Shown: positions 23,201 to 34,414 of the stretch, piece after piece | Numbering within the stretch: position 1 is the stretch's first letter | Layout: every line of letters begins with the position of its first letter | NCBI GenBank assembly: GCA_050084515.1 | Contig: CM114271.1 | Coordinates: 54,622,001-54,686,000 of the forward strand | Source of the DNA: Blasia pusilla | Lineage: Eukaryota; Marchantiophyta; Marchantiopsida; Blasiales | Length of the DNA stretch: 64,000 bases | Direction: 5' to 3' | Made by a program: the position numbers and the translations under genes | The notes under the pieces: model-generated | Database searches by the model: none | Seen by the model: only the letters and a program-made list of their open reading frames with translations | What the model was told of the DNA's origin: nothing

Positions 23201-26140
23201 GCATTTGATATGTACACTTTGAAAATACCCCAATTTCTATTAGAAATGATTTTTCTTCTTTTAGAATAACTCCTTTGTTTTTCTTAGATAGGAATCACCA
23301 TTCCTTATTTAGTAATATAGGTTAAATATTTAGGATGATCACCCCTTAAATTTTAAGAAAATATGCAATTATCTCTTGGAAAAAAGATTGAATGATTTTG
23401 TAAAAGTCGATTGCAAGAAACTTCTATCCTTTTTTTTGGAGTTGAGAGATATGGAAATACTTTACAAATTATAGTAATAGATAGATAAATATAATTTAAT
23501 AAATAGCTTTTTATTTTCACACAGTTTCAAATGAATATTAATTATGGCCTTTACATGTAGTCCTCATTTTTTTCTTGGTCGCACTATCCACGTAACTTCC
23601 TAGATCGTGTATTTTTTGCCACAATTTATTCAAACGTTTCATTTTTTAGATGCATGTTTTTCTAACGTCGATTCGTGGTATTCCTCTTCCCCTACGTGAA
23701 TTGATATTCGTCATTCCCTCTTGGTATGATTTGAAGTTGGTTCATGGTAATGAAAAATTGAGACCAATCCCTTTGCCTCTTTCATGTTATTTCCCCTTCT
23801 TTTCTATTTATATGTGCCTTCCTTTCCGTGTTTCTACTATCAATCAATATGAACCTTTTATTGAGATGCTAAAAAGAAAATACTTCCCAAAAGGCTGCAC
23901 TTAGAAAAAGGTTTTCTAAAAAGAATTTAAAAGGAATTTCTTCCCACGTTAACTCTACATCAATTGATTATACTAGAGATAAGCAAGTTTTTTCGTACAA
24001 AATGGTTTAGACAATCAGAGAAGACTAATGAACAAAAGATAAATATCTTAAGATGTGAAATAAAAATTAAGATCATGAAATTTAAAAAATATTCAAAATA
24101 AAAATCCCATAATTTCATGATATAAATGATATTAATTAATCATAATTTATAGTGGAAATGGTAAAAATTCATTACATCATATCAAAATTGCATCCACTGC
24201 TAAATAGTCACCAATATGCATAAATCTATCACCATTCCATTCAGAAAATGTTTGTTTGGGAAATACATTCACAAAATGATTGAATGAAAAGTATGAGTTC
24301 TTGTATAATATATTATGGTGTCTTGCACACTTTCAAAAGGAGGAAATGATTTGCTATACATGAAGCATTAAAATATTCCTAGGAACCGAAACTAAACAAG
24401 ATCCCAACTACTATTACTAGTAAAGATCCATAAGCAATGAGAGCATAGAAGCGGGGTACAAGTATAGCTAGCCGGTTGAAAATCAAAATTATCGATAGCA
24501 GGAAGATGCAACTGCACTCATTTATGACCATATGCATATGGCGGCCCTCTACGGTTATGGATTGATATGTTAGGAAGTTGTTGGAATTTTGTTGATTCCG
24601 AGCTAGATATGGCTAGTTATTTGCGGTTTCCAATGAGATCGTGCAACTTTTGGCTGCTATATGTCCACTAGTCATAATTTTCTTGGAGTTATATCTAAGA
24701 GCTAGAAAACACATAACTGGGAGAGTTAGATTAATTAGGTGACATCTGCAAGTCCTATTGAATCGCAACCATTAGACGGGCCATGATGGGGAGGAGACAT
24801 TTCCTCCTCTGGTCCTAGGGCAAACTGCAAGCCACAACAAAGAAGTTGACTCATGGACGCATGTCCTAAGGCTTGGCCGACGGGGCCCTAGCCTTGAGTC
24901 TAGAGGGTGGGATAGGGAAAGTTCACGAGTCGTGACTCAGCGAGAGGCTGTCGTGGGGTAGTTGGGTGTGGGAACATGGAGACTCCCATTTGGAAGCTTT
25001 TGCCTAAGCTGCTCTCATCTCCTCTTGACTCAACTCGTTGAAAGTCTCGTCCCTTTCTCTAGTCTTTCTACGGTAATGTGCTCAAGTTCGCTCAAATCTC
25101 TATGTTTTTCCTCTACAATGCTCTCTTCGCAAGTTTGTTGCATGCTCACTTTGTTGTGACACTGTGGAGTTTTGATTCTTGCACCCCTTGTGTCACGACG
25201 CTTTCTCATTGTGTGGGTCCGCGGAGCACTTTTTCTTTTCACCCTTTTGTTAGCTTTTCCGAATTAAAATTTTTGAATTTACTTTGGTTGAGGTCTGTGG
25301 TTGATCCTCACCAACTTAGTTTTAGTCCTTGCTTTAACCCTACAACTATGAGGTCCCATTGATTGTCCCCTTTTCACTATTATAGTAGGTTTTTCCTTTT
25401 TCAATGTGAATACTTGTGGCCATGCAACTGCAACTTTAGCCTTCATTTCTCGATTTGTGATTATGTTAGTTATACCCCACAATCTCTCTTTGCAAAGTTT
25501 GCTTTAGCTCTAGTGATTCCATTTTCTGCCCCAACTCTTTCATCGTAGCTGTAGTTGCGAAGGAGTCTCGTAAGTTTTTCTCTACCTTATTGCAAACTTG
25601 ACCTTGTCTAGTTCACTTCATGAGCTTGCTACGCACTCTTGAGCATGATGTGTGCATTTCCTTCGAGTTTTAATTCTTGTTCTTGTTGCTTTGCCTTTAC
25701 TAGTTTCTTGTTGTACTTCTATTAGTTCTTTGGAAAGGAAACTGTCCGATTGTGAACACTTCACATGAATGCAAAGGGGGCTATTTTTATAGTTGCATTG
25801 TTTTCAAGTTGTCTCGGCCTTCTTCACTACATGGTCCATAGACTATAAGCGCATTTAGGTTTTAGTTTAGGTTTCAATTTGTGACATGCTAAGCTTATCT
25901 ATTTCCCTTACTCATTTTGTGCAACTAGGGAAGGGGGGTGGGGGAGATCTACCATATTTGCATGGCCAAGAGATAGAGAACTATGAATGAGATGTTAAAT
26001 AAGGATTGTAGTCAAATTTATTCAGAAGAGACAAGTAGGTCTGGTTCATCAAATGGGGAGAAAGTGGACAAAAAATTGCACCTTATGGAATCATAATTGA
26101 TAGGAATTGACTAGAATGCAAGGACACGAGGTATTCATTA
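20259..26140. other. AT-rich stretch without recognised genes
   Basis: No coding similarity was seen on either strand over about 5.9 kb, apart from a short fragment of the GGTTGCA repeat family at 20758-20880. Reading frames are under 95 codons and lack motifs. The section 24780-25750 is less AT-rich than its surroundings but gave no recognisable protein. Confidence 0.5.
20758..20880 (+). repeat. End fragment of GGTTGCAYGGAAAC repeat family
   Basis: It begins AAGGTTGCACGGAAAC followed by AGACATGTCC and GC-rich words (GGGCCCGC, GGGCTCG). The start matches the end of the element at 46936. No opposite terminus was found, so it appears truncated. Confidence 0.55.
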
Positions 26141-27983
26141 TTCGATTGGATAGAGTTTCATGTAAGAAGTGGAAGGATTTTCTATAAAGTTTATAGACAA
26201 GGGAAGGGAAAACATTCCTTTGCAAGGGATGATGCCATAAAATGTAAGCTTTCAGCCTTTACAGATTATGGCACATCAAATGAGCATATGAAACTCTCTT
26301 AGGCTACCAACATAGGGAATAGGTCTATGGCCAAGGCCACAGCCACTACTAATCGGACTTGTGATGTAGGTTTCTTGACTTTATTTAAGTGTGCTTATTT
26401 CATTGGAAAGGAAGCTTTGGCTTTTGTGAAATTCCCAATTTTTTATAAGCTATTGATTTTTGTGAATGTCCCGATTATTATAGAATTATATCAAGATGAG
26501 AAGAGTTGCGTTCATATGTGCTATTACATCAACCGGGTTCTTCTCAAAAGGACCCTTACTAGAGTGTAAAAGTCTCATTTTTTTTAATCATGATTGATGA
26601 ATTGACTAACATTTCCGTAACGGGGCATCGAGTTGTCTTTGTGACTTAGAAGAAGGCGAGGTTGAAAGTTCATTTTTTGGGTTGATGTAGTGTCTAAAGA
26701 AATGCTCAAATTCCATTACTAATAAGCTTTTGGAGTTGATGAAGGACTCAAGACTAGAGACTACAAAGATGGTTTCTTTTGGGTGCCTTAACTATGGTAG
26801 GAGTCAAAATGGGGTAACCTCGTAGCTACAGCAGAGGGCAACCCCCTTCTTCCTATCTGCTCATTATGTTGCATATAGAACCAAATTTTATGTGTTGACA
26901 AGGACAAAAGAATTAACTTGCAATAATATATTAGTAAAAATGGACTCCATTTTGAATGCTGTTGTTGGATATTTTAGGAGGTCTTCCAATAAGAAGTGTG
27001 CTCTTGCATAATGCAAGACCAGTTCAATGACTCCCGGAGGGTTATGAAGAGGTTGAGATCATTTCAAATAATTTACCAACTGTACTTCCTGGTTGATATA
27101 TTTTTGCTCACTCTTGCTAATATGAGCAAAGTTGTCCGATATAAATTTCTAGATGTAAGTACCATTGGTAATATAGCGAATTCTGAAATTTATCCCATAT
27201 CAATGAAATTTGTTATGGGGAACCACGACTTAAATGCTCCTACCTTCTCAAAGGATACATGTTATCATCTTTTGCATAATTTGGGCCCCTTGGGTCTTGG
27301 TGGATATATGAAACGCTTACAGTTTGAGATAAGGGGCCCAAAGTTCCATAACATCGATATGGTCAGAGATCGGACTGTAAAGGATTTGGAGACCGCTCTA
27401 ACCTTCCAAAAGATGTATGTGCAAGTTTACATGATCGGTTTAGGGATTATAGTTAATTGGTGCAATGAGGGTATTGAATCCTCTCCATATGCCTTCAAGG
27501 CAAATAGGATTGAATAGTTGGGGTTGTAAAGAGGTATATGAGTTATGTGCACATTTTGGAGTGGGATAACCATGAAGAAGCCATTTGCAGCTTGTATTTG
27601 TGAACCTTGGTGTTATGAAGCCTGAATTTAAGTCTTTCAAGCTTATGTCTACAACCGAATGGAAAGACATAAACTTTCGTGACTTACGGTCTATGGTAAG
27701 TTGGAGTTAATCTTTGCAATGTAAGTTCTCTAGCCTACTTGTGTTAGCTAATATTTCTAGAGTACAATGTGTGCATACTAGTATTTGTGAGAGAGCCTTC
27801 TCTATTCAAAATACTACAAAGATTAAATTGCGTGATAGATTTAAGACCAATATTTGGATGATTTGGGCACAGTATATGATTTTTAGGATCTTTTGGTTGA
27901 ATCAGAAGTTCTTTGGAAGAACTATGTATACTTTAGACATATGTGTTGTAATCCAGAGAAATAAAATTTTGACACTCCAATAG
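26141..27983 (+). pseudogene. Decayed hAT-type transposase, ZNF862-like family
   Basis: Several plus-strand segments fit, in order, a hAT-superfamily transposase of the kind related to ZNF862-like proteins. The start (26141) reads DWIEFHVRSGRIFYKVYRQG then KHSFARDDA, where the BED/TTF-type zinc-finger cysteines are replaced by Tyr, and SNEHMKLS before a stop at 26300-26302. The same frame continues with NRTCDVGFLTLFKCAYFIGK and ends near 26567. The middle (26570-26990) is heavily broken. The segment 26996-27517 contains LRSFQIIYQLYFLVDIF and TLANMSKVVRYKFLDVSTIG. The 3' part (27714-27983) reads VQCVHTSICERAFSIQNTTK, the hAT C-terminal dimerisation motif. The assignment rests on my memory of the family, not on a search. 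No terminal inverted repeats were identified. Confidence 0.72.
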
Positions 27984-28121
27984 AAGTAGCAAATGGGCAT
28001 GGGAATGCTCCAAGTTCACCTATTCCTAAGGTGTAAAATGGTGATGGGGGGGGAGGGAATCAAGGGATAAACCCTTTTGTAATACTTGGGAGATATTTGT
28101 AATAAGCTTTAAGAATTATGA

Positions 28122-28465
28122 GGGCGTAGGATCCTTGGCTACCAATTGGTAGGAGGCCTAGCCAGGTTTGATTCCTGGCAAGGATATTAGTGTGATTAGA
28201 GTAACGGAGGGTAAAAGAGATGGCTAATGAGAGAATGAGTTTTGAAGGCTAATTTTACATGATAATTGGCTCCCGGGAGAGGGAGGCTTGGCCGTGTTCA
28301 AATCCTACCACGGATGTGAAAAGGGTTGAAGTTGTGATAAGAAAGGATGCAAATTGCATAATTGTTCAACTTTTAAACTTGTATTAGAATGCAAAGGCGA
28401 GGAGGCCAGGATAAAATTTTCAGCTCGCGCATCGGTTGGCTAAAAAAAATAATAAAAAATGCATG
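28122..28465 (+). repeat. Possible tRNA-derived SINE with two tRNA-like units
   Basis: Two tandem tRNA-like segments carry RNA polymerase III style boxes. Unit 1 has an A-box-like TGGCTACCAATTGGTAGG (28136-28153) and a B-box GGTTTGATTCC (28165-28175). Unit 2 has TGGCTCCCGGGAGAGGG (28267-28283) and GTTCAAATCC (28296-28305). A to B distance is about 30 bp in both, as in tRNAs. The stretch ends near 28440-28465 in an A-rich tail (GGCTAAAAAAAATAATAAAA). Together these suggest a SINE, but boundaries and target duplications were not established. Confidence 0.45.
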
Positions 28466-28479
28466 GAGTGTATATTTGT

Positions 28480-31247
28480 AATATCAGATATTAACCCGAA
28501 TGAAAAATTAACCACGGATACTTGATGCCTATTTTATTACCTGCCTTTTCCTACCGGGAATCTAAGCATAATATCCGTCACTATCATTTGGCTACCAGCA
28601 ATATGCGTGTCTCATGAAAAAACTTCCACCCATCTTGTCCATAAGGGATCCTGCGAAAATTTAAAAAATTTCCATTTAAAAATTCATGTTTCAACATCAC
28701 TCTTTTTACCTTTTACAAAAACCCTACAAAAAGATATTTGTGGGAGAAATATAATAACAAGAGCATTAAGAAAACTACATCCTCCCGTTAACTCGTAGAT
28801 AAAAAATGAAAACAAATAAATATAGTCCTAAGAATGTAGGTTTCGCGCTCCTTTACTTTACTGACAGCGTCCATATCAGAAAAATCTATTTTAGGAGACA
28901 TATGTGCCCCTTGCTCAAATTTAGCCCAAGGCTCAAAAAAAAGATGGCACTCGTATCGTACTACATCCTGACGTGTTACGGACTCCGTCCGTCAACAGCG
29001 TGTTGGTGGAAGGAATTAAAAGCTGGGGAGAAAATAAAAAACGCGAGGACGGAAACTGGAAGTGGCCAGAAGTCCGGGAGGAGATATACATTAAGTGCTC
29101 GGGAAACGCTTTCTCCGCTCCAATGACAGGAGCGCAGAGAAACACGTTCAAGCCTTAATAGGAGGACGACCGAGTCCGAGTGCTGGCGAGAAGCGAGGAC
29201 GGTTGATTAGTAATCATTTGGACGGGTGACGCGTTTAATTAGCAATCATTGGGCGGAGTACGAGTTCGATTAGCCTTAATAAAACTCATAATCACGAGAG
29301 AAAGATTTGGCCAGCAGTTGGCACGCCCACTTTGCTGCCTACGGCGTCCATTGAAGTCAGTTATCCGCACTTTAATTGCTCAGGTTGGAAAAATTCCCCC
29401 CTCGTGTCCTCCTCCTTCCTAAACGAAGTTAAATACACCCCCGCGGGTTAAGGAGATAAGGACGAGAGGGTCTGTGACTCTGTGGGGCCGGAGGGAGGTC
29501 TTACAGAAACAGACTCTTACTCGTACTGCCCTCGGGTTAGTTAACCCGAGGATGAATAGAATAGAATAGGCGCGAGGCTTACGGCGACTCGCGACGCGAG
29601 GAGGACTGCGCCATGCGTGCTTTGACTCCCTCCAAGCGCGGCTGCTGTTTTCGGGTTGGCGTTTGTCTCACAGTCTCTCAGTTGAGAAACCCTGATTCCC
29701 GCCGTCATGGGACGGAGTGGCGTTCATTATTATTAGAAGCGAGTGTTCCGGTAACGCGAGAGGAAATCAGAGCTTAACGGTTACCCAGGAGCCCTATCGA
29801 TCGACGGGAAGTCTAATTCGGGGGTAATCACGGGCCGCTGAGTAGTAGCTAGCTGCTGATTAGGCCTTGATTAGCGTCGAACGGGGAACCGGAGGACGAA
29901 GCTGCGTTACGAGGCGATGCCGGGGACCCCGCGCAACATCCCCTGTGCCATCGCCGTCGCCGCCCAGGACGGACGGACGGACGGAAAGCCAGCCGTCTGG
30001 CTGACCCAGACAGGAATGTTCAAGGCATACCATTGTTGTGCAGTTTTGGGAGGGCATGAAGGAAGAGATGGATGGCATTTATTGGTGAGGTCTGGCTGTA
30101 CACGTGAATAAAGGGCTCTCCACTGAAGCACAAACAAAATGCGGACGCGGGGCGGGGCTGACGAGGGTGGCGAGACTGCTCTGGCCGTCGGATCACTCAG
30201 ATGTGCCGACTGGGAATGACGGATATACAGTGGCGTTAATGGTCGGCGAAACTCACAGCACCGCCGATGCGGAGGGAGACAGGTCCCCGGGAAGACGGCT
30301 CGGGCAGGGTGGGACGGGCGAACGGGTGGCCGTTGCCGGGGACGAAGCCTGGCAACCTCTCTGCCTCCACGTGGTGGGAAACCTAATTTGGAGGCGCTTT
30401 GGCCTTCCACTTATATTTCTATAAGTGTTACTTTCACTCCACCGCGTGATGTATGTTATCGTCATCCTCTCCCGCCGATCCCCATTGCGAGGATCTGAGG
30501 TCGTAGAGTTATTTCTTCGCAAATTCTCGTTCGCCACGGGATCTCCGAAAGGGTGTGCGCAGTTTTTTTGTTTTTTTCAAGACGTGCGTATGTTCCAATG
30601 AAAGGAGTTTGTGTTGCTTTTCCACCTTGAACAGCAGTTCTTCAGAGTTGTGATCCCGAGACCCGCGCAGTTTCAGTTCTCATGGAGAAAATCAGGTGAA
30701 GCCATGACCCCCCCGATTAAGCAATCATCTCCAGATCCGATGTTTAACATTTACGGAGAGTAGAAGCGCGGCTGGCCAGGGTAAGAGCGACAACACGAAC
30801 GCGCGGGGTAATGTGGGGTGCGGTGAAATAGGCGGAGAAATCGGATGCAGGAACGGAGGAGTGTCCTCGATCGAGAACCGTTGAATTCTACTCCCTCGCT
30901 CGCCACATACCATAATCGCCAATCGCTGAGAAACGTGACCAGGTGGTCCGGGGAAAAGGCGAGAGCCTCGGGGGAGGGAGGGAGGGAGGGTCTGGTTTTG
31001 TACGCGGTGAAGGGTTGGGGGTCGCAGGTTCGGGTGGTCGTTTTTCCTTTTTCCGCCTGTTGCTTTCGGAGAGCGGAGCAGAGTAGTTTACTGACACACC
31101 ACTTTGCTACCTGCGAGGCTCTAGTCTATTGTCTTGTTTGGACGGATCTGTCAAGGGCTTCTGAGACGTGTGTCTCATTGCTTTCAAGGGAGAGTTTCAC
31201 TCTTCTACTTTTTCGCTTGTGTGGCCGCGCCAGGAGGAAGTGTGGCG
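28480..31247. other. GC-richer upstream region of the small conserved gene
   Basis: From about 28950 the base composition changes abruptly from AT-rich repeats to GC-richer, apparently unique DNA with many CpG. No protein family was recognised in the reading frames here, the longest being 167 codons on the minus strand (29907-30410) with low-complexity Arg/Pro-rich content. By position it should hold the promoter and 5' leader of the gene starting at 31248. A short CGGACGGACGGACGG run lies at about 29969-29984. Confidence 0.45.
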
Positions 31248-34200
31248 ATGGTGGGATTGTTTTCTCGAATCTCTGGCAAGGTGGCACATCGGCCACAGCA
31301 ATCTCTGGTGTGCAATGCCCTTTCTGACCATCTTTCCTTTCCGTCTCTCCCCTGGTGTTCGAGACTTCAAAGTGTTCCATGTCTCCGAGAAGTCGAGTAG
31401 TACTCGCCTCTCGTTCATATTAAATTTTTTGACTTTTTCTATCATTAGTTCCAGATGGTTCGCCAGAAAGGGGCGGCATTGATTACGATTGAAAGGATCC
31501 CTATAGCGATGGGGTCGGCCTATTAGATAAGGCGGTTGACCCATAGATCTCTTGCTCAATGCTAATAATGTCAGCTGGTAATGTGGACCTGCCAGGTGCT
31601 CTGGCCTGAATAGATGAAGAAGAAATGAAGCGCGAGGATATCTCGAGAAAGAAGAGCAAGAATGAGATTGTGTGTGAAGAAACCAAAGCAAGAATGAGCA
31701 GGCCTTTTCTTAAAGTTTCAGGAAAGCCTAGACCCTGGAGGATCTGCAAGTGTTGCTATTCTTTCGTATGCAATTCTGTACCTGCTTTCTCTGTTCGTGA
31801 GTACTTAAAAGCTAGTATAATTCACGATAGGATCTTGCTAGTCAGGATGTCGTAGGACTGAAGTTCCACCCTGGATGTGGTGCTGACGACCTGCTTAGAT
31901 TTAACTGAATTCTACTTCGGGAATTGCTCGGAGAATCTGTCTCTGAAGGTCACTTTTTGGAGATCCTTGGGTGATGGCAAAACCGCGCCAAGTATGTGCG
32001 GGAGAGCCCATCCGCCTCTTCGCGCACCTCTGGCTGTCCGAGAATTACATCTATTTATCATCCGAACGTAAGGTCGGCCCTCCGTGCGACGTCTCACGGA
32101 CTGATCCGAAGAAATTTGCGAAGAGTAGAAGACTCGTAGTTTAATTAAGCGAATCACAGGTTCGATGTCTTTGTTGCACATTCTTGTTCAACAACTTTTA
32201 GCGCTCCTCACCGTCTACAGTGCAAAGAATCTGCCGGTTGGATGGTACTACAGCAAGTATTCAACCTCGTTTCCTGTCATGTGGTTGCCTTGACGGACAT
32301 GCGGAGGTGGCACTGATACTTTGTAGCGTTATTCGTGGTCGTTTGCAAACTTGCGCGAATGCTCCTGTTTCTGCGTTCCAGATTGTGAGGTCTGGAAATT
32401 TCCGGAATGTCTACTGTATTTTTGTCCAATTTGTAACGACATATATATCTCAAACTCTTAGCATGAGTAGAGAGGAGAGGCTATCACAACGATGAAGCTC
32501 CTATGAACAGTCGAGCCATGAAATGCCATTCGGAAGTCGGTCTGCTCAGTTTCTGTCGTGCGTGTGGTGAATAGGGCTTGAATCTACGAATAGAGTTGCG
32601 TTGAGCAACCTCATATTGCTTCCGCGAGTTAACTTCATTCACGGAGATGGTTTAGGGTCGGAAGGTTTGCGTATTCCTCCTCGCGTTTAGAGAAGTGCAA
32701 GGCTAGTCCTAGAGTTTTCATGTGCTTTGTACGCTCAGACTTTCGTCAGTAATTTAGATGAAACAATTACCTCTGCGTATTGTGACGCGTAGATCGTGCT
32801 TACGGCAGGTGCGATCGTTGACATGTACTCGTTGGTGCATGTCATAAGCAACGGGTAACGGTCAAATCTATGTCACGTTGTATAATTTCTGGAATCTCTT
32901 ACCTTGTCCAAGCTTCTCTTCTTGTAATCCCATCTTCTGCACAGGATGCTCCGTGGAGTCTGTAAAATTAATCTGCGAACGCTTTTAGATCGTTCCCCTT
33001 TCGATCCACATTGCTTCCATGCTCTCGCCGACGAGGATTCGCCTCGAGAGCGTGCTGCCCGTATGAATATTAATTTTAGTTCATTGAGGTTGCTGGAAGC
33101 AGTTTCTGACAGGTCACGATAATTGGTTACTGGATGTCCACTTAGGGTTTTGTGAGTTGCCAACAAGAAGATCGTACTTCGCCTTATAGTATCAGGATGC
33201 ATAAAGCACGGGAAATTGCTTGCTCCCGTGAAGATTTGCGACCTCTTTCTTTCATTCTGTCTCTGCCTTGTCATTTTCGTGAAAGTGTGGGAATCTGCCT
33301 ATTTTGAGGTCAATCGGCTACCTTAGAGCTCCTGTATTCTTCACCTGATTGAAGATGTATTTCTGGGAAATAACGCGAGTCTTCCTCGTACCGCAGGAAG
33401 AGAGGGAGGTGAATACTATCGTCAAAGATGTTCCGCCTACGACTAATGGAGTTGGTATTTGCGAGGAGTTCTCTCCAGTTGAACATCCTATGGAGCCTCC
33501 GGACATAGACAGGCCTGTTCACTGCCCGCCACCCGAGCCGTGCATCGTACATGTACGCATTCTTTCCCCTTGTTTTGTTTTCGACAATGTGTGTGCGCGC
33601 CCGGGCGCTCTTGCCACGAACTACTGGTTATCTCACACCTTCGTGTTTAGTTGTTTTCAACGTTTGCGGGCGTATCTTTCATGACGATACCGATCTCAGA
33701 AAATTTTTAAAAACAAGTTTTACTCAATAGTTTTTGTGATTTGAGCGTCCCCATCATCACCAAGAGTCGTCCCGCCAACATTCATGATTTGCTTGGATCG
33801 TTGCCTGGGATTGGTTACAGTGTACAGTCACACCTAGATTGTGTCCCCTATCATCGAAGTTTGTTTCGTTGCTCTATATTTATCTGGTAGAATAAGGGGT
33901 CATTTTCTAGCTGATGGCTTAACTGTATGTCGACCATGGAATGACGCTCTTCGGAAAATAGACAATGGCTTTCCCGAGAATGAGCCTACGTGATCGTGAT
34001 GGAATTGGAATACTGTCACTTCGTTTCCCGGATGACCTGCCAAGTTTCGTCGACTATCTGATGATTTCCTACCCGCTCCATCAATTGCAAGTGATCCATG
34101 GGGAGTTTGGAATGTAATCTATTCTGTGGTCTAGCTATCTCATCTCTGCATTCAACTGCATTCTAAACGTTCCCGTGCATACGCATTCGGATTGCGTGGC

Positions 34201-34414
34201 GCGTAGTACTCATCGGATGATCACTGAGTGCGGGAATGCGCCTTGTTGACCGCACGCTCGTCTTGCTGAACAGGATGGGAGGATATGGAAAGAAAGGGTT
34301 GCGATTGCGAGGAGGAGAAAGGATTTGGTGAAAGAGAAGGATGCTGCTCCAGGGCGAAGAAGAAGAGCGCTTTCAAATGAACACGTGATCCCTGCATCAC
34401 TCAGCACTCCATAA
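31248..34414 (+). CDS. Small conserved plant protein of unknown function (3 exons)
   Basis: A three-exon gene can be assembled as join(31248-31307, 33397-33552, 34274-34414), giving 118 residues and a stop at 34412-34414. Introns are GT-AG (GTGTGC...CCGCAG of 2089 bp, GTACGC...GAACAG of 721 bp) and both fall between codons. Exon 1 encodes MVGLFSRISGKVAHRPQQSL. Exon 2 starts EEREVNTIV and contains FSPVEHPMEPPDIDRPVHCP and PPPEPCIVH. Exon 3 starts DGRIWKERVAIARRR and ends in a basic tail. The pattern MGLFS, a His-Arg segment, VEHPxEPxDxDxPxxCPxPEP and DGRxWKER is one I recall from short plant proteins without known function; this is from memory. There is no signal peptide or membrane segment. 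The start is chosen by that similarity; the open frame extends upstream without a stop to 31134. Confidence 0.75.

Noticed and set aside
29907-30410. 167-codon minus-strand frame
   Set aside because: Arg/Pro-rich low-complexity content in GC-rich DNA, no motif, and it overlaps plus-strand frames of similar length.
31625-31855. 76-codon plus-strand frame with several Cys
   Set aside because: It falls inside intron 1 of the small conserved gene and has no recognisable motif; it does not fit the phase of the neighbouring exons.
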